NCBI GenBank assembly: GCA_012932865.1
Contig: SAXG01000007.1
Span: forward strand, 930,001-994,000
Reading direction: 5' to 3'
Length of the DNA stretch: 64,000 nucleotides
Source of the DNA: Amylostereum areolatum
Lineage: Eukaryota > Basidiomycota > Agaricomycetes > Russulales > Stereaceae
Below the pieces are notes generated by a model, which did not search any database, was not told where the DNA came from, and worked only from the letters and a program-made list of their open reading frames with translations. Made by a program: the position numbers and the translations under genes. Position 1 is the stretch's first letter, and each line of letters starts with the position of its first letter. Positions 12,465 through 26,600 of this stretch are shown in pieces.

Positions 12465-15400
12465 GCTTGCTTGCTTGCCAATCCAAGGACATTCTACTAG
12501 TCACTTCACTGCGTTTCGTTCTGTTTGCTCTCATAGCGTGATGCAGTCGCGGTTCTCTTCAGTAGCAACTTGCACGAGGCCTCGATGGATTCAAACTGTA
12601 CACGCCATTGCGTATTCACTACGCCTGAACATTCTGCATCTGTACGGTCTGTTCAAGGCTCCCGCCTCCACATTTCGAATTACCATATGTTGCACATACA
12701 TGTATTTTTTGCAAAACAATTGGAGACGACGTCGATTAAGCATCCACGGACGCTGGCGCAAACCGTCCTGGCCTCGAACGCCATTCTCGGGACTCGTAAG
12801 GCGACCTTCGACAAAGGACGCACGAGATCCCCATTCCCGCCCCGCCGAACTTCCACGGGTTTCGCCCCCGTCGCATGGCAAAGTTCACAGTAGGGGCTTC
12901 CTTGATCGCCGCCACTGATCGACGAAGTTGGTGGGCTGCCTGCTGAGGGTTGAAAGCTCCAAACGTTCGGTGGATGTGTTACAAGACAGGTCACAGCGAG
13001 CTATGCGGGGAGATGATGACCGGGTGTCAGAGCAGAACGTCGAAGAGAACCAGAGGGATAGGGAAAGCGCAGCTGCTACCAGTACTCAAGTCAACGTTCT
13101 ATTCGATCTCGTCATGGACCAGGAAATGCGGAAAGGATTATACCTTCGAAAGGGCAGAGCCCGGCTCGGGAGGCGCCGTTGGTGTCAAGCGGGATACCAC
13201 ACGCGAGAAAGCCCTAAAGCCCTGAGATTTACCTCGAAGCCATGGACATAAGTATGGATGTTGGGATTTTGGACCGCGCTTGTGAGCGCCGAGCGACGTC
13301 GTAGTCGTAGAAGAAAGAATGAGATCGTGGGACAAAATGAGTGGCGGACTTCTCGGACTTCGTTCGTGCAGTCACTTCTGTGCTCTTCTGTGCTTAAATA
13401 ACTTTACACTCCCATCCAGTTTCTCCCACCGTCGCCGGCTCACCAACACCCTGTCTCCCTTCCAACGGTATCACTCCCTCGACATCTGCATAGCTCTCCT
13501 CAAGATGAATTTCCCAATGTCATCTCCTGATCTCGCACAACCAGAATCCCATGCTCTCTAGTAGTTCACGTCCCCCGGCCTTCGACACAGCACAATCCCC
13601 ACGTCGGACCCATCGCAAGGAACAACACTCTCCACCGGTCGCCCGTCGAGTCAAAAATCCTCACAAATCTCCAACCGCTCTCTTCGCCCCTCCTCGTCTT
13701 TAAAGGGGTTCGCCGCGTCATGCCCTCGCAGCGGACTTCAATGGAACACGGTCATTTTCGGAAGAAGACGATATCCCATGCTGGCGTCTACTCGACCAGC
13801 GTCAGGTTCAGTTTGGAGTCTAGGACCTCGATTCTCAGGTGTGTTTCGTTCTTTGCCTTGCGAACATCTTATCTTACTTCCTTGTAGCCCGTCTCGCCCT
13901 CCCGCAAATCGCATCCTTGATCCTCCTGATTTGACCTGTCAGCCGCAGCCGCCGTCTCCATGCCTTCTACCCCCGGTCGCCTTCCGCCCGCCTTTCACCC
14001 ATGTCCACCGCAAGAGACAACCCGACCCGGACAAAGACGAGGACCTTCGTCGGCGCTGTCTGCTCCCCGACAAAGCGAAAAATGAACGTCAGCGTGTTGC
14101 CTTTGAGTTCCGGTTTGGTCGCTGTACTTCCGTCTCCGCACCCCCTGTTCGGCGAGACCTTCAATCCCATTGCAGACAAGTTGAACGACAACGACGCGCT
14201 GAGGGCTACTCCGTCGAGCGACCTCCTGGGCGGCCAAAGAGCAGCCATTCAAACCCTAGAGCTCGGTGCGTTCGCATCCTCTTCATACCTCTCCGTATTC
14301 AATGGCAAACACAGCACTATCATGTCACGTTTTCGTTACTCCCGCCTTCGGCCGCCCCATAGGCGAGACATCACCCAAGAAAACCTGTATCCCGTCGGTC
14401 CCTACTCCAGAACAGCCCGTCTTCCGCTTGTGTCGGCGTCGGCCGCGTTTCGGTCGTCTTTTCGCACAAGAAGGAAATGAAGTCTGGCCCGCCCACGCCC
14501 GCGCGTCGAGCTGTAACCCAGGTTGAAGAACTTTCTGCCTTCCGCTTCGTACACACAAGGCCCTGCAATTACAAGCACTCCCACAAAGCTCATTCTGCTT
14601 GCCTATCGGGGGCGCGGTCGACCCGATTTGGGACAGGACCACAGGCGAACTTCGTCAAATCAAATATGCACGGCGTCGCATTGGCTCTGCTCCTCAGCTT
14701 CCTCTCGAAGTATCCAAGATGTACTCAAGATAGCATCCGACGACAAGCTCGCAGCGGGCGCGCATATACTTGCCAGGTCTCGCTTCCGAGGTGCTCTTTA
14801 GGGGGGGGTGGGGGTTGGAGGCGAAGTGGAGGAGGGTTCATCTCCAAGTAGAACGGGGGGAAGGCGGGGAGAGTGTGTATGTTAGAGAGCAGTAAACGTA
14901 GGTTACATCTGTTCCCCCTCCTCCTTCACGATGAAGCCACTGACCTCGACGTATCTCCTGCTACAGCTCGATACCGTTACTCAGCATCAATTCTCGGTTT
15001 AACACATAAATGTCTGTCGAGCATGTTACCATATGCAAATTCGGCAGGGTCCGCCCTTTGGAAGACACAAAAGTCATCGCCATAATCGCTGGCAGACAAA
15101 CGAGGCCTACGAGGCGCTTGTAATGTCATACCGCCTGAGGACGGTGATCTCCTGTGCAAGGCGCTCGCCATCTGCGGGTCGCAGGGTCCGTGCACGGTAC
15201 ACGGTACAGTATTCCGAGGATAGGCTTCTTTGCTTCTTACCTCTTACCACGACATCCTTGCACACAGAACTCGTCGTCGTCTTTGCGACGTTTTTTCCCT
15301 TCCAGACGACTTGTACTCTGCCGTTCGTGTTGGTCCCTTTCATTCATACCTGTTGAACTAACATCAATTCTCATACTCATTCGTAGATCTTTCATCGGAC

Positions 15401-15474
15401 CGACAGGTTTCATCCTCCATTCCGGCGATTTCCCAGGCTCCATCGTCTCTCTACCCAGAAATAGTCAATCAGTA
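12465..15474. other. Intergenic stretch with possible gene relics
   Basis: No complete gene is supported. Fragments look protein-like in changing frames: near 14137..14265 an open segment ends at a possible GT donor, and near 14600..14790 two frames carry coherent short stretches (PIGGAVDPIWDRTTGELRQI in one, LKIASDDKLAAGAHILA in another) separated by a stop. About 13380..13680 resembles 32020..32320 in order and wording (for example the shared CTCAAGATGAA-TTCCC context). About 15130..15260 resembles 33990..34120, just upstream of the pseudogene copy. These suggest a duplicated flank with decayed genes. Confidence 0.4.
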
Positions 15475-18400
15475 ATGGTCAGTTGATGCTCTACGTTTAA
15501 CCCTCACATCACTCACGCCTCCATTACAGTCAGATGAACCCCTAACGGACGCTCAGGACGCTGTTCTAAGGACACTACTAGAGGTATGTACTCCGTAACT
15601 CCCTTCCATAACACTCTCATAACACAGCCCTTCCCAGAATAACGTTGATCTCGAACTGCATGGCACAGTGGAGTCAAGATTGTCATATATCGCGGCGCTT
15701 ATATCTAGCCCTCGATTGCTGGAGATAGCCGGTGCTTTCTTTTTTCGACGCTTTCAACATCAAGGTCACGTCATAGACATCGAAACAGCCATCGCTATCC
15801 AAGAAAGAGCTGCCGATCTCATCGCCGCGGGCCACACCAACAAGGCGAAATACCTCAGCAACCTCGGTATCTCATTCCTGGTTGTGTATCAGTGCCTTGG
15901 TCAGCTGCCCGACCTCGACAAAGCCATCAGCTCTCTACAGCAGGCCGTCAATCACACTCCGGATGGCCACCCCGACAAGGTTGCATTTCTCAACAACTTA
16001 GGAATGTCCCTCAGCAACCGGTTCGAACGCACAGGAGAGCTTGCGGACATTGCCAGCGCCATCGCTGCTCAAGAGAGTGTTATCGAACTCACTCCCGAGG
16101 ACCATCCGAACAAGGGCGGGCGTCTCACCAACCTTGGAAATTCCTTCTTGGCTCGATTCCACTATCTAGGAGAGCTGGACGCCCTCGACAGTGCCATCAA
16201 TGCTCAACAACGCGCCGTTGAACTCACCCCCGACGGTCACGTCAACAAAGCGAGATTTCTCGGCAACCTAGGAAACGCCTTCCTGGCTCGATTCGATCGG
16301 TTGGAAAAGCAGGTCGACCTCGACAATGCCATTCATGCACAGCAGCAGGGTGCAGACCTCACCCCGGACGGCCATGCCGACAAGGCTGCATTCCTCAACA
16401 ACCTTGGAAACGCCTTCTGGGCACGCTTCCAGCGCTTTGGCGATATTGACGACATCAATAACGCCGTCAGCGCCCAGCAGCGGGCCGTCGAGCTTACTCC
16501 CGAAGGCGACCCGGACAAGGCCTTATTCCTCAACAGCCTAGGCAACTCCTTCCGGGCTCGATTCAAGCATTCACGCCAGCTTATCGACATCGACAGCGCG
16601 GTCGATGCGCACCAGCAGGCCGTTGCCTTGACTCCGGAGGATCATGCCGATAAGGCTTCATTCCTCAATAACCTCGGGACTTCTTTTAGGGGCCGATTCG
16701 AGCACTCCGGGGAGGTTAACGACATTGACGATGCCGTTACCGCTAATCGACGGGCTGTTGACCTCACTCCTGAGGAGCACGTCAACAAGGCCGCGTTTCT
16801 CAATAACCTAGGAAACGCCTTCCAGGCCAAATTCTATCGTTGGGGAGAGCTTGCAGACCTCGACAGTGCCATCGACGCCCAGCGGCGCGTCATCAAGCTC
16901 AGTCCTGAAGACCACGCCAAGACGGCGGGATATTATAGCAATTTGGGAAATTCCTTCCTGGATCGGTTCCGGCGCTTTGGAGAGCAGAGCGACCTCGATA
17001 GTGCCATCGCTGCTCAGCAGCGGGCTAACGACCTCACTCCCGAGGACCATGCTAACAAAGCCGAACGTCTCAGCAACTTAGGATATTGTCTCCTTGAACG
17101 ATTCCAAACCTCGGGGGAGTTGGGTGCTCTTCACAGTGCAATCGATGCCCAGCAGCGAGCCATTGAACTCGCTCCTGACGGCCATGCCGATAAGGCCGCA
17201 TTTCTCAACAACCTCGGAAGTTGCCTCCTGGCTCGATTCCATCACTTTGGGGAACTGGTCGACCTCGACGGCGCAATCGGCGTACAGCAACAGTCTATTG
17301 ACCTGACACCCGATGAATCCACCCTGAAGGCTATATATGTCAAGAATATCGGGGTGTCATACAGGATGCGTTTTGAGCGGTTGGGAGATCAAGCCGATCT
17401 TGACAATGCCGTCCGAGCACAACAGCGGGCCGTCGACCTGATCCCCGATGGACACGCCGAGAAGGCTACATTTTTAAATACCCTTGGAAACTCATTTCTG
17501 GTCCGGTTCCAACGCTTTGGCGAGCTGATCGACCTCGACAAGGCAATCAATGCTCAGCAGCAAGCCATCGAATTTACCCCCGAGGATCATGCTAATAAAG
17601 CCAGACTTCTTAATGATCTCACGATCTCTCATTTGGCCCGATTCCAGCGTTCGGAGGAGCCTAGTGTCATTGACAGTGCCGTCATTGCCAGACAGCAGGT
17701 CGTCGATCTTACCCCGGATGGTCATATCGACAAGGCGGGACACTTCAGCAACTTGGGGAACGCTTTCCTGGCTCGGTTCCATCGCTTTGACAAACTCGAC
17801 GACCTTGATCGCGCCATCGCTGCCCAACAACGAGCCATTGAACTCGCCACCGAAGCCCGGAAGGCTGGATACCTCAACAACCTAGGAAGCTCTTTCAGCG
17901 CTCGCTTCAAGCGTTTGGGAGAGCTCGCTGACATCGACGGTGCGATCGGTGCTTTGCAGAAAGCTGTTGCCCTCACTCCGGAAGACCATGCCGACATGGC
18001 TAGGAATCTGACCAGCCTCGGAAACTCCTTCCAGTTCCGATTCCTGTGGTTTGGCGAGCTCATCGACATCGACAGCGCCGTCACAGCTCTCCAAAAAGCC
18101 GCCCAGCTTACTCCAGAAAACCACGATATGAAGGCCGGACGCCTCACTAATCTTGGAAACAGCCTCCGAGCTCGGTTTGAGCGTTTAGGAGACATCGTCG
18201 ACATCGATAATGCCATTAATGTACACCAACAAGCCGTTGATCTCACTCCAGAGGGCCATGCCCTCAAAGCTGGTCGTCTCACCAACCTCGGAAATTCCCT
18301 GAGGACTCGCTTCGAGCGCTTCGAAAATCTCGCCGATATCGACAGCGCCGTTGCTGCCCATCAACAAGCTATTCAACTCACCCCGGACGATCATGCCAGG

Positions 18401-20478
18401 AAGGCCGCCTGTCTTAGCAACCTCGGGAACGCCCTCAGGAACCGATTCCAGCGGTTAGAAAAGCTCGTTGACATCGACGATGCTATCACTGCTCATCGGC
18501 AAGCCGTCAACCTCACGCCCGAAGGACACGCAGGCAAAGCTGGACATCTTAACAATCTCGGAAACTCTTTGAGGAATCGGTTTGAAGGTTCAGGAGTCCC
18601 TTCCGATCTGCACAGTGCCATTGACGCTCAGAAGCAAGTCGTTGAACTCACTCCAGAAGGCCATGCCGACAAGGCATTATACCTCAATAACCTTGGAAGC
18701 AGTTTCCTAACTCGGTTCCAACGTTTGGGAGAACTTGCCGACCTTGACAGCTCTATCGATGCTCTGAAGAGAGCCGCGAACGATATCTCTGGTCGACCAT
18801 CTGACAGGTTCGCCGCAGCTGTACGATGGGCTCAAGCATTGTCATCTCAACACCCTACTGCTCCACCAATGAATGCCTACAGAGTAGTGATAGAACTTAT
18901 ATCACGGCTGATTTGGCTAGGCTCCAAGCTTAATCGTCGCTACGAGCAGCTCCCTTCCATTGCAGCAATCGTCAACGAAGCCGCCGCCGCCGCAATCACT
19001 TCCGGTGATCTGGCATCAGCACTCGAATGGCTGGAGGAGGGGCGTTGTGTCGTCTGGGGGCAGATCTTACGACTTCGTTCCCCACTAGACGACCTGCGCG
19101 CCGTGAATGTAGAACTTGCGGAAGAATTGGACCACGTTTCGCGGGAGCTTGAAAATGGAGGGATTGTCTCCGCGCCCGATTCCGGCGAAGCAGGCAGTGA
19201 CAAAGAAATATCGTTGGAAAACGATGCACAACGTCGACGTCGTCTGGCGAAGAAATACGAGGACCTTGTTCAGCAAGCGCGCGCGCTCCCCGGACTCGAA
19301 GGCTTCCTGCAACCAAAACCACTCGTTGACCTTTGCAAGGCCGCCAATTCTGGCCCCGTGGTAATTGTCAACGTCGACAAGCAACGCTGCGATGCCTTGA
19401 TCCTTCAACGATCGTCTGGCGCTGTCGTCCATGTTCCCTTACGCTCCCTTACCCGCAAAGATGCAGCTCACTGGCAAGGTTTAATTTTCCAGTCGCTCCG
19501 AAGGGCTGGCGTTCTTGCTCGTGGTTCGCGACGTCGAATGGCCGACAACGACAAGATGTCGCCAATCTTGGCGAAACTCTGGTCCAACGTTGTGCATCCT
19601 GTTCTTGTCGAGCTCAAGGTAGCGGTTTAGCCCTTCCCGTTCAACGTCTTCTTACTTAGAGGGTCAACTGCGTGTAGTTGTTAGGACAAGGGCCGGACGA
19701 TCGGCTTCCCCACGTCACCTGGTGCACAACGGGGCCGCTTGCATTCCTTCCCCTTCATGCCGCAGGTGTTTACGATGGTCAAGGAGGACCGAAGATATTC
19801 AACCACGTCGTCTCCTCGTATACGCCCACCCTTACAGCCTTTCTCGAGGCCAGACAGCATGGTTACCTCGACTCCACTCCCAGCATCCTTGCTGTATCCC
19901 AACCCGCAACGCCAGGTCAAAGTTCTTTACCAGGGACCGTAATCGAGGTCGCAGAAGTTCAAGGTTGCATCGGAAACATGGGCTTCCACCGGCTGAACGG
20001 AGAAGAGGCCACCAAGAGCGTCGTGCTCGAGGCCATGGGGGAGCACAGCTGGATCCATTTTGCTTGCCACGCCGAGCAGCATGTCGGCGACCCCGCGAAG
20101 AGCGCCTTCATTCTTCATGACGGCAGATTGGAGCTCCTAGACATCATGAAGAAGTCATTCAAGCACACGGAGCTTGCGGTACTTTCCGCTTGCCAAACCG
20201 CCACGGGCGCGGAGGATCTTTCAGAAGAGGCAGTTCATCTCGCAGCCGGGATGCTCATGGCGGGATATCGAAGCGTTATCGCCACGATGTGGTCGATTCG
20301 GGACAGGGATGCGCCTGTTGTGGTGAAGGTACTATACTCGGGGCTGATGAAGGAAACCGGCCACGGTGGCGAAAGGAAGGTGGCGTATGCGCTGCACGAC
20401 GCTGTGAAGCGTCTACGCGATCAGGTTGGGGAGACCGAATTCATCAGATGGGTACCCTTCATCCACATTGGGGTCTGA
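15475..20478 (+). CDS. TPR-CHAT protease 2 (about 22 TPR-like repeats, intact dyad)
   Basis: Exons: 15475..15477, 15530..15583, 15638..19618 and 19678..20478; 1612 residues with all junctions in phase 0. The start ATG stands alone before a GTCAGT donor; the same ATG-intron arrangement occurs in the paralogue at 34488, which supports it. About 22 repeats of 45 residues (LNNLGNSFLARF, LDSAI-AQQRAVELTPDGHADKA) fill residues 60-1060. Then come the helical linker (EEGRCVVWGQ) and the CHAT domain with WIHFACHA (His) and LSACQTATG (Cys). The repeats are clearly diverged from each other, unlike those of the NACHT fusion gene. A longer 5' part cannot be excluded because the frame stays open upstream of 15475. 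Likely a cytosolic CHAT protease whose TPR solenoid senses a partner; this role is inferred. Confidence 0.88.
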
Positions 20479-23400
20479 ATATATGAATGCTTTTCATTCG
20501 CAAATGAGGTGCTTGAATACGACCCAGTTATCTCTTCGTACGCCTGCATTTTACATTGGATTCTTGGAACATATGTTAGCTTCGAAGAGATGGATAACGA
20601 AGTAGAGCACATAGACGGCTAAGTCGAGAGTTCGCACAACAGCCTAAGCCCACAACCGCTCAAGGACTACTTCGACAGCCCCCTCGCTATGCCCGGCCAC
20701 CCACATGCCCTTCAAAACGTTACACCATCCTCTCTAAAGGAACAAACGAGAATCTTGCACGCCGTGGACCCGTCGAGATCATATTCGCAACGACATGTAG
20801 GGGCCTGACGACGACGACTGGTCTTACGTCCAACAAAGGCCGATGAGACGATGTTGGCCGCAAGATACGCGCCTGTTCACGTTGAAGAAGGACGAGGACA
20901 ACAATGTGAAGAGGACGGCTCCTGCCGATCGTGAACGAGATAGCTTGAAGCCGAACCTTGGATGTGCAGGAGAAGGAGTCGACGGAAGTTGCCTAGGCCG
21001 ACGTCGAGGACGCGATGAAGAACATCGGCGCCGCTCCTACCGGCACGCGCTCCGGGCAGCCCCTCTACTCACACTCTAGCGCCGTTTGGTAGGGCAACGG
21101 CGCCCGTAGCGCATGCGGAAGACCCTCATCGGTGAGCGCGCGAATCGTCTGACCATATGCCATCCAATGCCAGGCCTTGAGGGCGTGCGCAATCGCTGTT
21201 CCCATGAAGCCTTATTTCGTACGATCCATATTCAGGCCTGGACAAGAAAAAAAGTAGGGAAGCCCGGCTTGAAAGACCGAATCTTCACGATGGAGCCATG
21301 CCGCCGGGGAGTTGTTCCGGACGGTGTACTCTAGACGACGGAGCGAATCGTGGTGGCTGGCGGCCATTGATCCATTCGGCTTGGGACTTGTGGACGGTCC
21401 GAAGATTGGGAGCGCCGTAGAGGAGAGAAAAGGAAAAGAAGGGGCATGGCGCGTGAAGCAACCTGGTTCGATCCTGGACGAAGACGGGGATTTAGCCTGG
21501 AACAAATGGGTGAGAAAGAGAAAGAAATCACATACATGAATGAGCAAAGAGCATATCAAACATCCGCTCCGCCTAAGTATAGGCGCATATATCGACTGCC
21601 CAAGCGCACTCCGGATCCTCCCTTTTCACTCGCGAACCCTCGTCCAGTCAGTAGCTCCGCCCTCCCCCGCTTGTCCTTCGTAACGTACGCTGGATCCTGC
21701 GCAACGACCCGACGGTGATTCTGCAGGCTGTTATCCCGCAATGTCCAACGGTCGTCGCATTCAGGATGGCCTTCCGGCATCGCCCATATTTTGAGGTGAA
21801 TTATAGATTATTGAAATCGCTTGAACTTGAGTACAAATCCATGCTATTGAGGCGGGAGGGGCGCGAAGATGAGGTGACGAAAGTGGTGACCCAGGCAAAA
21901 CGCTCTCCGTCGGTGAGCGAGACAGCTTGTATTAAAAGCCAAGGTTGAGGGAGAAGGAAAAGAAGGAAAAGATTTAGGGCACGCGGGAAGACCGCAGACG
22001 CGCGGCGGGATCGATGCTTCCTCCAGGAACCGTGTCCACGCCTCTTGGATGGAGCCGTCGCGGCTTGTGGATATGGAATAAGCTGTGTGTGTTGTCTGTA
22101 GATCCAGAGCCAAGGTTGGGACAGGGAAATGAAGCGTGGAAGGTGTGTGGAATTGAAAAGCCTCCGGAGGTGCGTGCAGCGACAATGCCAGGAGGTCTTG
22201 CGCGCTTTGATGAATGTCGCCACTTTGAACGTGGGCTTTCAAGAGAGGAGAAAGGCTTGGGAAAGAGAGGGACTACTGAACATACGTCGTATAAGTTGAC
22301 CAATTGGTCTCGACAGTAAGGCGGGCGACGCACCTGCGATCAAGCAGCAGCACACGCCCATCCCGCCGTCTTTCCCTTTCCAATCGTTTTCAGAAAACAT
22401 CCTTGCATTGGTGTACCCCTTCCGGCTGCGCGTGAATGCGCTAGGGCGATAGAATTGCGCAAGACACGGTCTTTAACCTGGATCCAGTCCTTTATGCGAG
22501 ATTCTGGGTAAGTTTAATATCTCTCTCATGCACGCACCTCTTTTGACTCGCGCACAAGTCTGGGACTACTTAACACTCAAAAATGTGATATCATAGCCGT
22601 CCTACCAATCTCTTTCCATTTTCCTCGACGTGCCGCGCGGCGCGTGCATCTTCTACGTGGTGCCGATGAGTACGTTCATGAATTCCTTGTTCAAATGCCT
22701 CCCTTCTGACCTCAAACATCAGGTCGTCCATCAGTATTCGCAATCGCTCACGACGCACCCGCTTCAAAATCATGATCACAATTTTCAGGCGAAAGGTTGT
22801 CCCCTCCTTGTCCTCTCGGACCAGTGACCCTGACGCATTCCTTGCTTACAGCACCACGCCTCGTCACTTCAGCTCGTTATGTGGAGAATCTGCATGAATG
22901 TTCCTCCGGCGTTGTTCGCCAGCGTTGGTCTGTCTATCTTCAGCCAAACACCCCGCCCCCGCCCTTCCAATGGTGAAACTTCGTATGGTGCTTTGAGACA
23001 TAAAACGCGTCCAGCATGGTGGCGATGGTCATGAATGGGTTGGCACGGAAGGCTTCATCCATACTTACCAAGGGGTCGTGTGCTGATCGTGTCGGGACCA
23101 GGTTGGGCGGAATCCCCGTGTTCGCGAACGAGACTCGTGTTTCTGTTTATGATATGGTCAGCGTTGTATCTCCCCACCAAACGTGGTTCTATAACTCTTT
23201 GACCCCCGATTGTTGTTACGGCGATGCGTGGATGGGTCGGGTACGTTCAAATACCGAACTCCACTGGCCCTCAACACCGATGACCTTAGGGACATCTTGC
23301 TTCAGTCCGAAGACTGTTTCCGCGTGGCCTCATTCTTTAATTAGACGCGCAAGCTATCCTAGTCCATTCCTTCTGAATTCCGGTGCATCACGGCATACGC

Positions 23401-23637
23401 AAGGCGATGATAAACGCCCTGATACGACGGCTCTCCCTCGACCACCACCATCGACCTCTGTCTTACAATCCTGCGGCACCTTTGTGAGTGGAACCCATCA
23501 TCATCCCACCCACGTTCTGACTCGCTTTCGATAGGTCAAGCGACGACTTTGCCTGTCCTCGGATAGCAGATAAGGACACGAACAATCGTCCTCTCGCCCG
23601 TACGCCACGATGTCGCAAAGCTTCTGAACTGATTCTC
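20479..23637. other. Intergenic stretch without a supported gene
   Basis: About 3.2 kb between the TPR-CHAT protease 2 gene and the NACHT fusion gene. Several ORFs of 60-172 codons occur on both strands but overlap each other, lack a recognisable domain and have no paralogue in the window. The promoter of the NACHT gene should lie in the last few hundred bases. Confidence 0.45.
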
Positions 23638-26600
23638 ATGGCCAACATAGCTGACCACGGCGACCAGCCGTCGCGCGAAGGGCCCTCACGGCTGGCCAGT
23701 CAATCGCGATGTAAGCTCCTCGTTACTCCCCTCGATCCTCACTCACAATACTTATAGCCAACCAAAGTCCGGAAGACCAGCACGAAGAACCTTCCTCCCG
23801 TCAACCTTCACAACCTCCCCGTCTATCGAAGCGAGGTAAGTCGAGTTATGCAGATCTTATATCTTGCTCACAATCTGCACAGCTAATGGAACTGTATCAG
23901 GCGAGGCAAGCCAGACCAGTCTTTTAAAACCGTTCTCTCCGGAAACCACTACCATCAGTGCTGGAACCGTGAGTGTTCCGACACGAATACAACCTTTAGA
24001 TGCTCACCATAACGTGCTATCTGAACGCAGTCAAACATCCCGAATGAAAGGTGCGACTTCCTTATTGACAACTGTCGCTCCGCTGCTCATATCCTGCCTT
24101 TTTCTATCTAGTCTCGAAAATATCATTGTGTCTGTCGAACACTACCCAACTGTCCCCTGACACCAAATTCCGTGTTCATCTGGTCTCCAGAAAGAAAAAG
24201 AAATTATATCGCACCGAATACCTTGCCGGCATTGACGGCTCATGGCGGACCTGGGAAGCGAATGCGGATATGTTCGTCGATGTTTCTCTCATCTGGTGCC
24301 GTGCGACTGAAATGCAGCGCTTGCAGACCATATGCGTTCTTCAAAGCTCAAGTTTACGAACGCGGGGCTCTCTTCAATTATTTCATTGCGGAAGCACTAG
24401 TGGATCCGTTCGACCTTTCTCGAAGTGACGGGGACGTCTTGTGTGGTGCGCACTGATCTTTCCGTGGCTGGCTGGATATTGACATGCGTGGTGAAAACAG
24501 AATACATCCCTAATCTCAAGGTGTTGAACCCCAGATGGACATCCATGCAAATCAAGTTTTCCTTCTCGGATCTCCCTCCAAAACCATTACCGGCTAGTTT
24601 CATTCCGGCAGGTTCGTCAACCCTGCATTCTCTTAACATCACAGTTATATTCAGAACATGATCTGAAAGGCGACAAAGTCGAGACGACCTCTCAGCCATC
24701 GTTGGATTCAACGCGCCGCGACGTAGACCATGCGAATGAAGCCATCCAGAATATCCACTCTGAAGCCTTGGCGAAGTCGCTCGAATATCTTGACACTGTC
24801 ATAAGTGTTTTGGAGGGAGTCTCCTTTATCACTGAGGTATGCGTATACGACGCCCTTAAGCTTTGAGCTTCACTTCGCAGTGGCTGAAAATCAGTATCGT
24901 AGATGTTTCCAATTGCCAAGGCGGCTCAAGAAGGATTACTCCAGGCATGCAAGGTCTCCTATGTCTCGTCACTTCTCATATTGTTCCTCTTACCGAGGGA
25001 CGTATCTAGATTGTCCAAAGGCAGAAGGAACTCGATGAAGATACCCAGAACTTGGCATCTACGATGCGTGAGATGCTTGAGCCCTTGGCCGCTATCCAGG
25101 AGCAGGAGAAGATCAAGTTACTTGAAGATGCGATGAGGCTTATGATGATCAAAATCAAGGAGTGTTCGGGTTTCATTGTACTCTACGCGGATCGTTCGCT
25201 CCCTGGTACGATCTCCTGTGATCTTTATAACCATTATCTCACTGTCCGTGCAGGTCGAATTGTTAGGCAAGAAAACAGAAAGAAGATCGACGATTTCAAG
25301 CTAGCATTCGAGCGTTTGACGGAATGCTTTCGCCTGGGGATAGATATCCAGAACTTCCAAACGGTCATGACTGTTCTTGGGATCGTAACAAAGCTACAAG
25401 AGGGGCAGAAGATTCGCGATGAAGAAGGTAAGCGTTGTTTGATTGGCATGCTCTCCATCGCGCTAAATAATCGACAGACATGCTGGAGCTCCTTAACGTG
25501 CACGCCCATGGTATGGACTACGATCCAGACATCAAATGTCTCAAAGGCACCCAGGACCACGTTCTACGGGACATCGACAATTGGATGAACAAGCAGGACG
25601 TTGGTAGAATATTCTGGCTCCGTGGAGTGACCGGCAGCGGGAAGTCGACCATCGCGTCGACGGTGGTCGGGTCATCGTCAAGGGGTGAAGGAGAAGAGCC
25701 TGCGGCAAGGGGCGCTGTTCTTGGCGCGAAGTTCTTCTGCAAGCGAAACATAACCATGCCAAAACATGTCATACCTGCTATCGCTTACGATCTCGCTTGC
25801 ACTTTCCCGTTGCTGAAAACCCCCATCGCAGACACTGTGCGTACGCATCGTAGCATATCGATATCACCCGTCAAATTCCAGTTCATGGAACTCCTTGTCA
25901 AGCCTCTATCTTCTTTGGACGCGCTGAATAATCTACCCCAACTATTTGTGGTACTCGACGCGTTGGACGAATGCGGAACAAGAGGAACCCGCGACGAGCT
26001 ATTGAAGTGTCTTACCAACTCTAATGCGACACTACCAACATGGTTCAAATTGTTCATTACTAGCAGACCGGAGGTGGATCTCAAGTACGCTTTCCGGGCC
26101 TATGCAGGATGGGACATCAACACAGAGAGTGGCGCTCAACTTGCGGGGGTCAAAAAGTATGCTCTTCAACAGCTGGACATGTCACCCACAAGCGTCGCCG
26201 AAGTGGTGCAACCGCGATTCGATGACCTCGTGTCCAAAGCGGGAGGCCTTTACTTTTGGGTTAAGCTCGTATTCCAATTCATGGCTGAAGCAACATGGAT
26301 CCCAAAAAACGGCATTCTTGATCTTGTACTCGGTGCACATCCTGGCATAGACTCTCTCAACAATATGTATGATGTTGTACTATCTCAATTCTCAGAGGGG
26401 AACTACCGTGGTGCCATCCCCCTCCTTCGAGATGTCCTTGGCTTCGTCATTGCTGCGGATGTACCGTTGGAAATTGAAATCATGGGCTATATCCTCGAAT
26501 CGGATTCCAAGGGCACTTACACAACGGAAACTGTCGAAGCTACCATCCCACTGCTTGCATCCGTCCTCCTGATCAACCCCCCCGGGATCCGCTTTATACA

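Noticed and set aside
15668..15670. GTG as the start of TPR-CHAT protease 2
   Set aside because: The frame is spliced to upstream exons with good GT-AG sites and the protein text before it (NNVDLELHGTVESRL) is conserved in the paralogue.
23016..23534. 172-codon plus-strand ORF upstream of the NACHT gene
   Set aside because: No domain, no splice pattern, no paralogue; composition looks like random open sequence.
24297..24327. 22- or 31-nt intron in the C2-like region of the NACHT gene
   Set aside because: Too short for this genome and one version creates a stop; a 55-nt intron (24272..24326) fits length and phase better.
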